Program-made: the position numbers and the translations under genes
From: Chromatiaceae bacterium
GTDB lineage: Bacteria > Pseudomonadota > Gammaproteobacteria > Chromatiales > Chromatiaceae
Length of the DNA stretch: 64,000 nucleotides
Direction: 5' to 3'
Assembly: GCA_027078745.1 (NCBI GenBank)
Contig: JALWWO010000009.1
Coordinates: 1 to 64,000 of the forward strand
Shown here: positions 19,880-30,757 of the stretch, one piece after another
How positions within the stretch are numbered: position 1 is the stretch's first letter
Layout: each line of letters starts with the position of its first letter
Notes under the pieces: generated by a model
Database searches by the model: none
Seen by the model: only the letters and a program-made list of their open reading frames with translations
Told to the model about the DNA's origin: nothing

Positions 19880-21421
19880 TTAGAACTGGGCTGCTGTCAG
19901 GGGAGTAGCTGCGAACTTGGAAACCCGGATATGGTCGGCTAGATCCTGAATCGAGGGCTCCATAACCGTTACCAAAGGATCTGGCCAGACTCCCAGGACG
20001 AGGACAGCCAAGGCCAAGACGATGAGCACGAATCGTTCCCTACCGTTGGCATCCTGAAGGTTCGCCACTGCTTCGTTGGCGACGGGGCCGAAGAGGACCC
20101 GCTTGACCATCCACAGGGTATAAGCAGCGCCCAAGATCAGGGTAGTGGCTGCCAGCACTGCATACCAGGGTTCCGCGCGGAAACTGGCGAGGATGACCAT
20201 GAATTCCCCCACAAAACCGGAGGTGCCTGGCAGTCCGGCATTCGCCATGGCAAAGAACAGCAGCAGGCCGCCGAAGACAGGCATGGTATGGATGACCCCC
20301 CCATAGGAGGCGATTTCCCGAGAATGAAGCCGGTCGTACAGCACCCCCACGCAGAGGAACAGAGCGCCGGAGATAAAGCCGTGGGAGATCATTTGAACCA
20401 TGCCGCCGGCCAAACCTAAGGTAACACCTTCATCGATTTGGGTCTTGCGAAAGATCCCAAAGGCGATGAAGAAGCCCAGGGTGACGAAACCCATGTGGGC
20501 GATGGAGGAATAGGCGATGAGTTTCTTCATATCCTGCTGCACGAGGGCCACGAAGCCGATGTAGACCACAGCTACCAAGGACATAAGGATGATGAGCCAA
20601 TCCAGGGCGGCGCTCGCGTCCGGTGCGATGGGCAGGCTGAAGCGCAGGAAGCCATAGCCGCCGATCTTCAGCATGATGGCCGCCAAGATCACAGAACCAC
20701 CGGTAGGCGCTTCTACATGGGCATCTGGCAACCAAGTGTGCACCGGCCACATGGGTACCTTCACTGCAAAGGCAGCGAGGAAAGCGAGAAAGATGAGAAG
20801 CTGTTCCTGTTCCCCCAAAAAGGTATTATGGAAATCCAGAATGCTGAAGGAATCCGCCTGAAGGCGCAGGTAGATCAGGGCGACCAGCATGAACACCGAG
20901 CCGAAGAAGGTGTAGAGAAAAAACTTGATGGTGGCATAGACTCGATTCGGCCCGCCCCAGATGCCGATGATGAGGAACATGGGAATGAGCATGGCTTCCC
21001 AAAAGACATAGAACAGCAGGGCATCCAGGGCGGCGAACACCCCCACCATCAAGCCTTCCATGATGAGAAAAGCGGCCAGATAATAGGAAGGCCGGTAGGT
21101 GATGACCTCCCAGGCGGCGATGATGACGAAGACTGTTACAAAGGTGGTGAGCAGGATCAGGGGCATGGAGATGCCATCCACCCCCAGGTAATATTCCGCA
21201 CCCAGCGGGGGGATCCAGGGCAGCCGTTCCACGAACTGCATCTCTGCGGACGGCTCAAAACCGGTCCAGAGCAACAGGCTGACGGCAAAGGTGAGTAAGG
21301 AGACGATCAGGGCCAGCCACTTGGTGATGCTGGGCGGCTTATCACCGCTGGTCAGCACTGCCATCCCGCCTAAGATGGGCAGCCAGATGGTCAGCGATAG
21401 AACGGGTAGCATCGATTGCAT
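19880..21421 (-). CDS. nuoM: NADH-quinone oxidoreductase subunit M
   Basis: Antiporter-like proton channel of complex I, 513 aa, about 14 helices. Blocks: YYLGVDGISMPLILLTTF, VKVPMWPVHTWLPDAHVEAP (Lys of the channel) and IAYSSIAHMGFVTLGF. Start ATG at 21421 (MQSMLPVLS), 17 bp after nuoL; an ATG three codons later is possible. Confidence 0.96.
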   Translation of the reverse strand: MQSMLPVLSLTIWLPILGGMAVLTSGDKPPSITKWLALIVSLLTFAVSLLLWTGFEPSAEMQFVERLPWIPPLGAEYYLGVDGISMPLILLTTFVTVFVIIAAWEVITYRPSYYLAAFLIMEGLMVGVFAALDALLFYVFWEAMLIPMFLIIGIWGGPNRVYATIKFFLYTFFGSVFMLVALIYLRLQADSFSILDFHNTFLGEQEQLLIFLAFLAAFAVKVPMWPVHTWLPDAHVEAPTGGSVILAAIMLKIGGYGFLRFSLPIAPDASAALDWLIILMSLVAVVYIGFVALVQQDMKKLIAYSSIAHMGFVTLGFFIAFGIFRKTQIDEGVTLGLAGGMVQMISHGFISGALFLCVGVLYDRLHSREIASYGGVIHTMPVFGGLLLFFAMANAGLPGTSGFVGEFMVILASFRAEPWYAVLAATTLILGAAYTLWMVKRVLFGPVANEAVANLQDANGRERFVLIVLALAVLVLGVWPDPLVTVMEPSIQDLADHIRVSKFAATPLTAAQF

Positions 21422-21438
21422 GATCGTCTGCTTCTCGG

Positions 21439-23427
21439 TTAGAAGGTTACAAAGAGCGCCAGCAAGCCGACCAATCCGAGGATCATGGCGATGGCGTAAT
21501 GATAAAGATAACCGCTCTGAATGCCGCGCATCCATCGGGCAAACCAACCTAGAGTATGGGCCGAGCCGTTGACCGCCAACCCATCGATGAGCACCCGATC
21601 CCCAGCGACCCAAAGGATTTGCCCGATCCCTCGGCTACCGGCGGCGAAAACCGTCTGATAGAAGGCATCGAAACCATATTTGTTTTCCAAAATCCGCACG
21701 GGCCAGGCCAGTTTTTCCTTGACGCGTTCGGCGAGCCTGGGCTCTCGGAGATAGAGCCACCAAGCGGTGCCGAATCCCGCCAAAGCCAGCCAGAAGGGCC
21801 AGGCCATCAATCCATGGCCGATCAAGGCGAGTTGACCAGTGTAATGCTCAGACAAATGCCCTAACACATCGTGTGCGGGTTCCACGTGAATGACTTTCTG
21901 GAACCAGTCGCCGAACAGCAAGGGTTCGATGCTCATCCAGCCGATGAACACCGAGGGCACTGCCAAGAGCACCAAGGGCACCCACACCACCGGCGGCGTT
22001 TCGTGCAGATGATGGCGGGTCGATTCGTCCATGCGTTCCTTTCCATGAAAGACTAGGAAGTACAGGCGGAAGCTGTACAGGGAAGTGATGAACACGCCAG
22101 CGGTGAGCAAGGCCCAAGCATAGCCAGCCCCAGAGATCTGGGAGAGCTGCACCGCTTCGATGATGGCATCCTTGGAGAAAAAGCCGGAGAACCCCGGAAA
22201 GCCGATGAGGGCTAGGGTGCCGATGAGAAAGGTGATCCAGGTGATGGGCATATATTTGCGCAAGCCGCCCATGTTGCGGATGTTCTGATCGTGATGCAAG
22301 GCGATGATGACGGAACCCGCCGCCAGAAAGAGCAGGGCCTTGAAGAAGGCATGGGTCATGAGGTGGAAGATCCCTGCTGCATAAGCGGAAACGCCCAGAG
22401 CTGCCACCATGTAGCCGAGTTGGGAGAGGGTGGAATAGGCGATCACCCGCTTGATATCGTTCTGCACCAAGCCGATGAGCCCCATGAAGAAAGCGGTGGT
22501 AGCACCCACGACCAGCACTAGGCTCAAAGCGGTTTCCGAAAGTTCATAGAGAGGCGACATGCGCGCCACCATGAAGATGCCCGCTGTGACCATGGTGGCC
22601 GCATGGATGAGGGCGGAGATGGGCGTGGGGCCCTCCATGGAATCCGGCAACCAGACGTGAAGCGGGATCTGGGCGGATTTACCCATAGCACCCACGAACA
22701 GCAGCACGCCGATGAGGGTCATGAGGGACCATTGCTGATCTCCCCAGATCGAAACCGAAACATCTGCCAATGCTGGCGCCTGAGCGAAGACAGTTTGATA
22801 GTCCAGGCTGTGGAAATACATGGCCACCAAAGCGATGCCCAGGATGAAGCCGAAGTCTCCCACCCGATTGACGAGGAAGGCCTTGAGATTGGCGAAGACA
22901 GCGGATTCCCGCGCTGCCCAGAAACCGATCAGCAGATAGGACACTAGGCCCACCGCTTCCCAGCCGAAGAAGAGCTGAAGGAAGTTGTTGGACATGACCA
23001 ACATGAGCATGGAGAAGGTGAACAAGGAGATATAAGCGAAGAACCGCTGATAGCTGTTGCGACCTGCCAAGGATTCCTTGGGCCAATTGTGCTCGTCATC
23101 CGCCATATAACCGATGGTATAGATGTGCACCATCAGGGAGACGAAGCTGACCACACTCATCATCAGAGCGGTCAGACGATCGATGAGAAACCCGATCTCG
23201 AAGCGCACCCCCTCGACCACCATCCAAGTGTAGACCGTGCCGTTGAAAACCGCCTGCCCATCGAAGATGAAGCGCTTGAGCACATAGAGGGAGAGCACAC
23301 AGGAGATGCCCACCCCGAAGATGCTCACCCCGTGGGCACCGGAACGGCCGATCTTGCCTCCCAGAAAGCCAGCTACCAAGGCGCCGAACAGGGGCGCGAG
23401 CACGATAATCAGATAGAGGGTATCCAT
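21439..23427 (-). CDS. nuoL: NADH-quinone oxidoreductase subunit L
   Basis: Distal antiporter-like subunit with the long lateral helix; 662 aa. Blocks: MMSVVSFVSLMVHIYTIGYM, GKSAQIPLHVWLPDSMEGPTP and LIHAATMVTAGIFMVARMSP. Length and motifs complete. Confidence 0.96.
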   Translation of the reverse strand: MDTLYLIIVLAPLFGALVAGFLGGKIGRSGAHGVSIFGVGISCVLSLYVLKRFIFDGQAVFNGTVYTWMVVEGVRFEIGFLIDRLTALMMSVVSFVSLMVHIYTIGYMADDEHNWPKESLAGRNSYQRFFAYISLFTFSMLMLVMSNNFLQLFFGWEAVGLVSYLLIGFWAARESAVFANLKAFLVNRVGDFGFILGIALVAMYFHSLDYQTVFAQAPALADVSVSIWGDQQWSLMTLIGVLLFVGAMGKSAQIPLHVWLPDSMEGPTPISALIHAATMVTAGIFMVARMSPLYELSETALSLVLVVGATTAFFMGLIGLVQNDIKRVIAYSTLSQLGYMVAALGVSAYAAGIFHLMTHAFFKALLFLAAGSVIIALHHDQNIRNMGGLRKYMPITWITFLIGTLALIGFPGFSGFFSKDAIIEAVQLSQISGAGYAWALLTAGVFITSLYSFRLYFLVFHGKERMDESTRHHLHETPPVVWVPLVLLAVPSVFIGWMSIEPLLFGDWFQKVIHVEPAHDVLGHLSEHYTGQLALIGHGLMAWPFWLALAGFGTAWWLYLREPRLAERVKEKLAWPVRILENKYGFDAFYQTVFAAGSRGIGQILWVAGDRVLIDGLAVNGSAHTLGWFARWMRGIQSGYLYHYAIAMILGLVGLLALFVTF

Positions 23428-23455
23428 GAGCTTGTTCCCGCCTTATCTCCGGACA

Positions 23456-23761
23456 TCAACCCTTCAGGCTGTTCAGATCTGCCACATCGATGGTGCCCCG
23501 ATTGCGGAACACCAAGACCAGAATCGCCAACCCGATGGCGGCTTCGGCGGCAGCTACCGTCAGAATGAAGAAAACGAACACTTGGCCGGTGAAATCACCG
23601 AGGAAATGGGAGAAAGCCACGAAGTTCATGTTCACCGCTAGGAGCATCAGCTCGATGCACATGAGGAGCACGATCAGGTTCTTGCGGTTCAGGAAGATCC
23701 CCGCAACGCTGATGGAAAACAGGATGCCGCCCAGGATCAGATAATCGGATAGGGCGATCAT
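23456..23761 (-). CDS. nuoK: NADH-quinone oxidoreductase subunit K
   Basis: 101-aa, three-helix membrane subunit with the buried acidic residues in [18 protein letters not shown]. Start overlaps the nuoJ stop by 4 bp (23758-23761). Confidence 0.96.
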   Translation of the reverse strand: MIALSDYLILGGILFSISVAGIFLNRKNLIVLLMCIELMLLAVNMNFVAFSHFLGDFTGQVFVFFILTVAAAEAAIGLAILVLVFRNRGTIDVADLNSLKG

Positions 23762-24390
23762 GAGGCTTTCTCCTTCGGTAACACGGGTTTCGGCTCCGAT
23801 GCCATGGGCAGGATGCGGATGCGGTCCGGCCCCTTGCGCACCCGAACTTGCTGCGCGGGATCCAGGGATTTGTTCCCTGGCCGCCGCCGCAGGGTGAGGC
23901 GGATCGCCGCCACGATGGCCACCAACAGGATGACTGCTGCGATCTCAAGAGGATACAAATAGGCGGTGTAGAGCAGCTTGCCCAAGGCAGCGGTATTGCT
24001 GAAATCTGCGGGCTGGGGATTGGGTTTCGGGAAGATCTCCAAACCGAAGTGCTCGGGGCCTACGATGAAGAAGATCTCAGCGAACAACAACGCTGCGATG
24101 AGTAGGCCCAAGGGTAGGTACCGAATGAACCCCGCGCGGAGGGCAGCGATTTCAATATCCAGCATCATGACCACGAAGAGGAACAGCACCATGACCGCGC
24201 CCACATACACGAGCACCAGGGTGATGGCGAGAAATTCCGCTTCCAACAGCAGCCACAGCCCCGCACTGCCCACAAAGCTCAGCACGAGAAAGAGCACAGC
24301 TTGCACCGGATTCCGCCGCGTGACCACCATGAGTGCAGACCCGATGACGATGGCGGAGAAGCAGTAGAACAGAATCTTTTCAAAGCCCAT
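23758..24390 (-). CDS. nuoJ: NADH-quinone oxidoreductase subunit J
   Basis: 210-aa membrane subunit with five helices, including [20 protein letters not shown], the pi-bulge helix of the active/deactive switch region. The C-terminal 40 or so residues after the last helix are charged and cytoplasmic. Confidence 0.94.
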   Translation of the reverse strand: MGFEKILFYCFSAIVIGSALMVVTRRNPVQAVLFLVLSFVGSAGLWLLLEAEFLAITLVLVYVGAVMVLFLFVVMMLDIEIAALRAGFIRYLPLGLLIAALLFAEIFFIVGPEHFGLEIFPKPNPQPADFSNTAALGKLLYTAYLYPLEIAAVILLVAIVAAIRLTLRRRPGNKSLDPAQQVRVRKGPDRIRILPMASEPKPVLPKEKAS

Positions 24391-24402
24391 TTGGCGTTCC
24401 CA

Positions 24403-24894
24403 CTATCGATAGGGCGCGTCCGCAGCCCGAGCAGCGGCGATTTCCGCTTCGTACTGGTCTCCCAGGGCGAGGAGCTTTTCTTTCGTCAGGATGTTTTCCC
24501 CGCGCCGCTCAAAATGATACTCATAGACACTGGTTTCCACGATGGAATCCACCGGACAGGATTCTTCACAGAAGCCGCAAAAGATACATTTGAACAAGTC
24601 GATTTCATAGCGGGTCGTCCGGCGGGAGCCGTCCGCCCTCGGTGCTGCTTCGATGGTGATGGCCAGGGCAGGACAGGTGGCTTCACAGAGCTTGCAGGCG
24701 ATGCACCGTTCCTCTCCGTTGGGATAGCGGCGGAGGGCATGTAAGCCCCGGAACCGTGGGGAGAGCGGGGCCTTTTCCTCAGGGTACTGAACGGTGAACT
24801 TGGTGCGGAAGAGATAGCGACCCGTTACACCCAGTCCCCGAAACAGTTCGATGAGCAGCAGGCTTTGGAAATATTCACGCAGGGCTTGCAGCAT
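24403..24894 (-). CDS. nuoI: NADH-quinone oxidoreductase subunit I
   Basis: 163-aa ferredoxin-like subunit holding clusters N6a and N6b: [16 protein letters not shown] and [16 protein letters not shown]. Passes electrons from NuoG towards NuoB. Confidence 0.97.
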   Translation of the reverse strand: MLQALREYFQSLLLIELFRGLGVTGRYLFRTKFTVQYPEEKAPLSPRFRGLHALRRYPNGEERCIACKLCEATCPALAITIEAAPRADGSRRTTRYEIDLFKCIFCGFCEESCPVDSIVETSVYEYHFERRGENILTKEKLLALGDQYEAEIAAARAADAPYR

Positions 24895-24906
24895 CGCATT
24901 CTCCTT

Positions 24907-25941
24907 CTAGGCGGACCACCAAGGCGGCACCTGACAGACTACCGCAAGCCCAATGACCAGAATCCAAGCGATGGTGATGGGTAAAAACACCTTCCAACCC
25001 AAGCGCATGATCTGGTCGTAGCGATAGCGGGGAAAGGTCGCCCGAAACCACAGGAACAGAAACATGAAGAAGAACGTCTTGAGCACCAACCAGTGAAACC
25101 CGTCGTCCAGGAGAAAGATTCCCTGAACCCAAGCGTTGGGCAGGGGAGACAACCAACCCCCTAAGAAGAGCAGGGCGGACAGGGCGGAAATCAGGATCAT
25201 GTTGGCATATTCTCCTAGGAAAAACACGGCAAACGCCATGCCCGCATATTCCACATGAAAGCCTGCGACGATCTCCGATTCCCCCTCGGCTACATCGAAG
25301 GGTGCTCGGTTGGTCTCCGCCACGCCGGAGATGAAATAGACACCTAGGAGAGGCAACAAGGGCAGCCAAAACCAGGTGAACAGGTTACCCCGCTGCGCAT
25401 CCACGATCTCCCCCAGGTTGAGGCTGCCCGCAGCGACCAGCACGCCCACCAAGGCGAAGCCCATGGCGATTTCATAGGATACGATCTGGGCTGCAGACCG
25501 CATGGCTCCCAACAGGGCATATTTAGAATTGGAAGCCCAGCCCGCAATGATGACCCCGTAGACGCCCAGGGAGGTGAGGGCCAGGATATAGAGCAAGCCC
25601 GCGTTGATGTCGGCCAGGACGAGCTGTTCATCGAAGGGAAACACCGCCCAGGCGGCCAGAGCAGGCCCCAGGGTCAGCAGGGGCGCGATGACGAAGAGCA
25701 CTCGATTGGCGCGGGTGGGCAGGACGATTTCCTTGAACATGAGTTTCAGGGCATCAGCGATGGGCTGCAACAGCCCATAGGGTCCTACCCGATTGGGCCC
25801 GATGCGGATCTGCATATAGCCGATGACCTTGCGCTCCGCATAGGTGTAATAGGCCACCAACACCAGGATGGGCAGGAGGATCACCAGGATCTTCAGTAAG
25901 ATCTGCAGGACCACCGGTAGGGAATGCCAGAGTTCGATCAT
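24907..25941 (-). CDS. nuoH: NADH-quinone oxidoreductase subunit H
   Basis: 344-aa membrane subunit forming the quinone-binding chamber. Blocks: [36 protein letters not shown] and [20 protein letters not shown]. About eight helices. Confidence 0.97.
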   Translation of the reverse strand: MIELWHSLPVVLQILLKILVILLPILVLVAYYTYAERKVIGYMQIRIGPNRVGPYGLLQPIADALKLMFKEIVLPTRANRVLFVIAPLLTLGPALAAWAVFPFDEQLVLADINAGLLYILALTSLGVYGVIIAGWASNSKYALLGAMRSAAQIVSYEIAMGFALVGVLVAAGSLNLGEIVDAQRGNLFTWFWLPLLPLLGVYFISGVAETNRAPFDVAEGESEIVAGFHVEYAGMAFAVFFLGEYANMILISALSALLFLGGWLSPLPNAWVQGIFLLDDGFHWLVLKTFFFMFLFLWFRATFPRYRYDQIMRLGWKVFLPITIAWILVIGLAVVCQVPPWWSA

Positions 25942-25954
25942 GATGCTTTCCCGC

Positions 25955-28330
25955 TCATCGCTTCTCTAGGGAAACCGGCCCGATCTGAGGGCCTAGCTGT
26001 TCGCTGCCGCTTAGACCAGCAGGGATGCGGGCGCAGCCGCGAGGAATTCTCGGATCCAACCGAACCGGTGCCTTGGCTAGCTTGCCTTCTCCCTGATCGA
26101 TTTCCACCTGATCCCCTGCACCAAGTCCCATCTCGGCTGCTTGGTCAGGATTTAGAGAAACCTGAAGGAATTCCGCATTGGCCTGCAAGGGCTCCGCCCG
26201 TCGCACCAGGGCATCCAACGCATAGATCGGCACATTGCCGATGCGGTAGAGCCTATCCCCGTTGGAGAGGCGCGGGGGAAGTTTTTTCAGATCGCCCCGA
26301 GGGTCATTGTTCGGCTTGGCATGAGCGCACTGTTTGCGCAACTCCTCTAACACTTCTTCCGAACTGCGGTAGTCGAAGCCTTCCAGCTCCAAGAGATTTC
26401 CCAGCACGCGGAGCACCTTCCAGCCTGGCCGCGCTTCGACCGGTGGCGGGATCGCACCTCGGAAGGATTGCCAATCCAACTGGGCATTGACCAGGGTGCC
26501 GGAAGTCTCGGCGAAAAGGGCGATGGGCAGCAAGAGATCCGCCACCCGTTCCAAGGCAGGGCTCCTGTACCCCGTGCAGGCGATGACGAAATCCGCTCGA
26601 TCCAATCCTTGCACTGCCTTGGCCGGATCGGCCAGATCAAAACCAGGTTCCAACCCCCAGAGCAGATAGACCTTGCGGGGCTTGTTCAGCATAGCTTCTG
26701 CCGATAACCCGGGGGTTTCCGCTGGTCTGGCGCCGGGCAGCCGATGGGGCAGGGCACCGGCCAGATAAGCGCCGAAGCTGTTGGCTGCTGCGGGCAAGAA
26801 ACCGACCTTCGCGCGGGTGGCGTCAGCGATGAGATGAGCCAACGCCCTGAGCAAGCTGTAATCCGGATGGGCGGTGGCTAATGCTCCCAACAGGATCAAA
26901 CCGCGATAGCGCTTGCCCGCCTGTTTCAGTTGCTCCGCAACTTCCACCTGTTGCGCCGTAGGCTTTACCTCGGAAATTAGAGTTCGGAGAGTGCCGGAAC
27001 CTCGCTTTCTCAGGGCTTTGGCGAGGGCGGCCAGTTCCCGCAGCATCCCGCTGGGGGAAGCCGTAAACTGGATGGCGGGGAAGGTCAGATCCAAGCGATA
27101 GGGGTTGACTGTTGCCACCAGGCCGCCGGCCAAAGCCGCCTTGCGCACGCGGTGGGCGAGCAGGGGTTGTTCCTGACGGATGTCGGACCCGATGAGGAGA
27201 ATCCCCTCCTGTTCCTCCACTTTGGCAATGGACACGCCCAGCCAAGGCAGCGAAGCATCTGCCGCATCGCCGCGGAAGTCCTGCTGACGCAGACGGCTGT
27301 CGATGGCTTGAGCGCCTAGCCCCCGCACCAAGCGTTGCAGCAAATACATTTCTTCCAGGGTTGCATTGGGTGCGATCAGCGCCCCCAGTTCTGATCCCGC
27401 CTCCCTGATCCGTTCCGCTGCGATCTGTAGGGCACCCTGCCATTCCAGTGCCTGCCAGCAGCCTCCTTCCCGCTTGATCATCGGCTCCCCGAGCCGATCC
27501 GGTGCAGATAGCCCTGTATAGCTGAAGCGATCTCGGTCGGAAATCCAGGTCTCATTGATGGCCTCCTGCGCTCGAGGATGGACCCGCACGAGTTGCCGAC
27601 CGCGCACATGCAGATGAAGATGGGAACCCAAGCCATCGTGGGGGGCGATGCCGTCTACCTGGATCAGCTCCCAGGGGCGTGCTCGAAATCGGGAAGGTTT
27701 GGCCGTGAGGGCGCCCACGGGGCAAAGATCGATGATATTGCCGGAAAGCTCATGCCCTAGGGTCTGCTCCACATAGGTGCCGATCCGCATGTGATCGCCC
27801 CGACCGGTGGCCCCCAGCTCCCGCAGTCCGGCGATCTCTGCTCCGAAGCGCACGCAGCGAGTGCAGTGAATGCAACGGGTCATTTCCGTGGCGATCAGCG
27901 GTCCTAAGTTCTCGTCTTTCACCACCCGTTTGGCTTCCGCATAGCGGGATTTGTCCTTGCCATAGCGCAGGGTCAGATCTTGGAGTTCGCATTCCCCCCC
28001 CTGATCACAGATGGGGCAATCCAGGGGATGATTGATGAGCAGAAATTCCAAGGTGCTCTGCTGGGCTTCCCGCGCGAGGGCGGAACGGGTCTGCACCCGC
28101 ATTCCTTCCATCACCGGCGTAGCACAGGCGGGTACGAGTTTGGGGAAGGGCCGCCCCCCTTGCTCCGCCTCCACCAGACACATGCGGCAATTCGCGGCGA
28201 TCGAAAGCTTCTTGTGATAACAGAAGCGGGGGATGGGAATGCCCGCCCGATCCGCCACCGCGATGATCATTTCCCCGGGGGTCGCCTCACAGGTGCGCCC
28301 ATCGATCTCGATTTTGACTTTTTGAGTCAT
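25955..28330 (-). CDS. nuoG: NADH-quinone oxidoreductase subunit G
   Basis: 791-aa peripheral-arm Fe-S subunit with a molybdopterin-oxidoreductase-like body. N-terminal clusters: [15 protein letters not shown] (2Fe-2S), [13 protein letters not shown] and [10 protein letters not shown]. It starts 181 bp after the parA-like insertion; the family N-terminus begins at the chosen ATG ([12 protein letters not shown]). The ribosome site is weak (CAGGGTAG about 13 nt upstream). Composition returns to high GC here. Confidence 0.96.
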   Translation of the reverse strand: MTQKVKIEIDGRTCEATPGEMIIAVADRAGIPIPRFCYHKKLSIAANCRMCLVEAEQGGRPFPKLVPACATPVMEGMRVQTRSALAREAQQSTLEFLLINHPLDCPICDQGGECELQDLTLRYGKDKSRYAEAKRVVKDENLGPLIATEMTRCIHCTRCVRFGAEIAGLRELGATGRGDHMRIGTYVEQTLGHELSGNIIDLCPVGALTAKPSRFRARPWELIQVDGIAPHDGLGSHLHLHVRGRQLVRVHPRAQEAINETWISDRDRFSYTGLSAPDRLGEPMIKREGGCWQALEWQGALQIAAERIREAGSELGALIAPNATLEEMYLLQRLVRGLGAQAIDSRLRQQDFRGDAADASLPWLGVSIAKVEEQEGILLIGSDIRQEQPLLAHRVRKAALAGGLVATVNPYRLDLTFPAIQFTASPSGMLRELAALAKALRKRGSGTLRTLISEVKPTAQQVEVAEQLKQAGKRYRGLILLGALATAHPDYSLLRALAHLIADATRAKVGFLPAAANSFGAYLAGALPHRLPGARPAETPGLSAEAMLNKPRKVYLLWGLEPGFDLADPAKAVQGLDRADFVIACTGYRSPALERVADLLLPIALFAETSGTLVNAQLDWQSFRGAIPPPVEARPGWKVLRVLGNLLELEGFDYRSSEEVLEELRKQCAHAKPNNDPRGDLKKLPPRLSNGDRLYRIGNVPIYALDALVRRAEPLQANAEFLQVSLNPDQAAEMGLGAGDQVEIDQGEGKLAKAPVRLDPRIPRGCARIPAGLSGSEQLGPQIGPVSLEKR

Positions 28331-28511
28331 TGGAGTGTGCCACTACCCTGAGGAGAATGTACCCACAATTTGCAGAAATTCCCCGTGCTGATCCATTGAG
28401 CGCCTGCTACCCCAGCTTGTTCGGCAGCGATCCAAGCATCTCATCTTATTCATCCGACTAACAGTGGTCTCTCCTTGCGATTTTCCGCAGATTGAGCCCC
28501 ATGAAGCTAGA

Positions 28512-29459
28512 TTATCCCTGTCCAGCAGAAACCGATTTATTTGGCGTGGTTCTACGGGTTCTTTTGTTCACCGAGAAACCCAAGTCCTGCACGACTTCAG
28601 CCACGATATTCCGCACATGATCATAATATGCTTCATATCGATCCGACAAAGTGAAGTATTCTATGGAGTCATCTGTTGCGTTGGACAGTTTTGGGGTCGG
28701 TGGTAAAATACTACTATAGATCTTACAATCTGCCATATTCGCGAACTGCATGAGCGCATCTTTATGGAGTTTATATTGCTTCGTCCTTCGATCCGCTTTA
28801 TTGAGCACAAAGCCGAGTAACTTGAAATCATTCCTGCTGCCGCGCCACGCTCTTATATTGCGCAACATTTTCATCGTCAACGGAATCGCATTGATATTAA
28901 TTCGATTGGGCTCCGTTGGAATGAGGAAGTAATCGGCTAAAAATGCGCCCACAAGGGCAAATCCATTGCGCTTAGATAGATTCCCGGGTAAATCAATGAA
29001 GATAAAATCATATCGCGCAGATAGACCCTCTTTCACCCAGGCTGCGAGATATAGGGAATCCTCTAACGTGGTAGACTCTTCAAAGTCCAATGCAGCTTCC
29101 GCCTCTGAAATGATGACATCGAGACTGCCTAATTTCGTTTTTCTCGTTTTAACCGAAGGACTTTCCGTTCGGGTTGCGATATAGTCCCCCAGATTGACCG
29201 GTTCTTTATCCTGCGCCCAGCGATCAAGCTGAGATTTCAGCGCATGGGGCAAAGTAAGCTTCTGACCTTTTAGCGCCGATACCTTCTCAATCCCAAGCAA
29301 GGCGTTTGCACAAGAACTTTGCGGATCGAAATCGATCACTAATACCCTGGATCTTCTTCCGTCTATGGGAATGGACGACAGGAAATCTGACAAAAATAAG
29401 GTTAGCGTAGTCTTACCGACCCCCCCTTTGTTATTATAGATGCCTACTATTTTAGCCAT
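28512..29459 (-). CDS. ParA/MinD-type P-loop ATPase inserted in the nuo operon
   Basis: 315-aa ATPase of the ParA/Soj superfamily. Deviant Walker A with signature lysine: NNKGGVGKTT (residues 9-18). Walker A' is VIDFDPQSS (D43) and Walker B is DFIFIDLPGN (about 151-160). No helix-turn-helix extension at the N-terminus, so it is the short chromosomal/McdA-like or plasmid type Ib-like size class. No ParB, CTP switch protein or parS site is visible. Three 60-base lines counted by hand give 45-48% GC against about 68% in two lines of nuoF and nuoG, indicating recent acquisition. It starts 20 bp after the nuoF stop, on the same strand, so it is transcribed with complex I. Its partner and cargo are unknown. 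Confidence 0.9.
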   Translation of the reverse strand: MAKIVGIYNNKGGVGKTTLTLFLSDFLSSIPIDGRRSRVLVIDFDPQSSCANALLGIEKVSALKGQKLTLPHALKSQLDRWAQDKEPVNLGDYIATRTESPSVKTRKTKLGSLDVIISEAEAALDFEESTTLEDSLYLAAWVKEGLSARYDFIFIDLPGNLSKRNGFALVGAFLADYFLIPTEPNRININAIPLTMKMLRNIRAWRGSRNDFKLLGFVLNKADRRTKQYKLHKDALMQFANMADCKIYSSILPPTPKLSNATDDSIEYFTLSDRYEAYYDHVRNIVAEVVQDLGFSVNKRTRRTTPNKSVSAGQG

Positions 29460-29463
29460 TTAC

Positions 29464-29480
29464 ATGGACTCCCAGTCCAT
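29464..29480 (-). promoter_or_regulatory. Hairpin carrying the parA ribosome-binding site
   Basis: On the minus strand ATGGACT-GGG-AGTCCAT is a perfect 7-3-7 inverted repeat starting at the nuoF stop codon. The loop and first bases of the 3' arm contain GGGAG, about 9 nt before the parA ATG, so the hairpin would partly sequester the ribosome site. Confidence 0.5.
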
Positions 29481-30757
29481 CAGCTCACACAGCGCTCACC
29501 TTGGGCAATATACCGCTCGAATTCGTGGCGATAATGTTTGAGGAAACTTCGCACCGGCATGGCTGCCGCGTCTCCTAGGGCGCAGATAGTGCGGCCCATG
29601 ATGCGATTGGCCGCATCGTCGAGCAGATCCAGATCTTCCCTGCGTCCCTGGCCTTTTAGAATTCGATGCAGCACCCGAGAGAGCCAGCCGGTGCCCTCTC
29701 GGCAGGGGGTGCATTGGCCGCAGGATTCCGCCGCGTAGAAGTGCGCCAGGTTCGCGAGGACCTTCACCATGTCCGTGCCCTCTGCCATGACGATCACCGC
29801 ACCGGAACCGAGCATGGAACCGGCTTTTGCCAGGGAATCATAATCCATATTGAGTTCCATCATCTGATCCCCAGGCACTACCGGCGTAGAGGAACCGCCG
29901 GGGATCACCGCCTTGAGCTTCTTCCCCCCTTTGACCCCGCCACACTGAGCTAGGAGCTCCCGAAAGGGCGTGCCTAGGGGCACTTCCAGATTGCGGGGTT
30001 TCTCCACATGGCCAGTCACGGAAAAGACTTTGAGTCCCCCGTTGTTGGGCAATCCCTGGTCCAAAAACCATTGCCCGCCCTTTTCCAGGATCACTGGCAC
30101 CGAGGCGAGGGATTCTGTGTTGTTGATGGTGGTAGGCCTGCCGTAGAGACCGGATTGGGCGGGAAAAGGAGGCTTATATCTGGGTTGCCCCTTCTTACCC
30201 TCGATGGATTCCAACAGGGCGGTTTCCTCTCCGCAGATATAGGCGCCCGCCCCGTTGTGCACATAGAGATCAAAATCGATGCCGCTGCCCCCGATATCCT
30301 TGCCCAGCAGTCCGGCGGCGTAGGCTTCTTGAACCGCTGCTTCAAAGCGCTCCGTGGGCTCGAAGAACTCCCCGCGGATGTAGTTATAGCCCACGGTGGC
30401 GCCGATGCAGTAGCCCGCGATGGCCATACCTTCGATGAGCTGATGGGGGTTGTAGCGCAGGATGTCCCGATCCTTACAGGTGCCCGGCTCCCCTTCGTCT
30501 GAGTTGCAGACGATATAGCGCTGCCCGGGGGCGCTGCGGAGCATGAAACTCCACTTCAGGCCGGTGGGAAATCCCGCGCCCCCCCGTCCCCGCAGGGCAG
30601 AGAGCTTCAATTGTTCGATGAGGTCCGCAGGATCCGGCCGTTCTTGCAGGATCCGTTCCCATTGCCCATAGCCCCCGATGCTTCGATAGCTGTCCAGCCG
30701 CCAGGGTTGATCGAGATGCAGAGTGCGGAAGCAGACGCTGTTTTGCCGCTCGACCAT
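29480..30757 (-). CDS. nuoF: NADH-quinone oxidoreductase subunit F
   Basis: 425-aa NADH- and FMN-binding subunit. FMN site [21 protein letters not shown] region [20 protein letters not shown], and the N3 cluster [16 protein letters not shown]. Start ATG at 30757 overlaps the nuoE stop by one base (TGATG). Confidence 0.97.
   Translation of the reverse strand: MVERQNSVCFRTLHLDQPWRLDSYRSIGGYGQWERILQERPDPADLIEQLKLSALRGRGGAGFPTGLKWSFMLRSAPGQRYIVCNSDEGEPGTCKDRDILRYNPHQLIEGMAIAGYCIGATVGYNYIRGEFFEPTERFEAAVQEAYAAGLLGKDIGGSGIDFDLYVHNGAGAYICGEETALLESIEGKKGQPRYKPPFPAQSGLYGRPTTINNTESLASVPVILEKGGQWFLDQGLPNNGGLKVFSVTGHVEKPRNLEVPLGTPFRELLAQCGGVKGGKKLKAVIPGGSSTPVVPGDQMMELNMDYDSLAKAGSMLGSGAVIVMAEGTDMVKVLANLAHFYAAESCGQCTPCREGTGWLSRVLHRILKGQGRREDLDLLDDAANRIMGRTICALGDAAAMPVRSFLKHYRHEFERYIAQGERCVS

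Noticed and set aside
20438-21298. 286-codon plus-strand open frame rich in His, Glu and Gly
   Set aside because: Antisense to nuoM; the His/Gln/Asp richness is the reverse-strand image of membrane helices.
28343-28453. 36-codon minus-strand frame between the ParA-like gene and nuoG
   Set aside because: Starts with ATG but has no properly spaced ribosome site and no pattern; a small ParB-like partner is not supported.
28464-28706. 80-codon plus-strand frame opposite the ParA-like gene end
   Set aside because: Considered as an antitoxin-like partner; it is antisense to parA coding sequence, lacks a ribosome site and has no family pattern.
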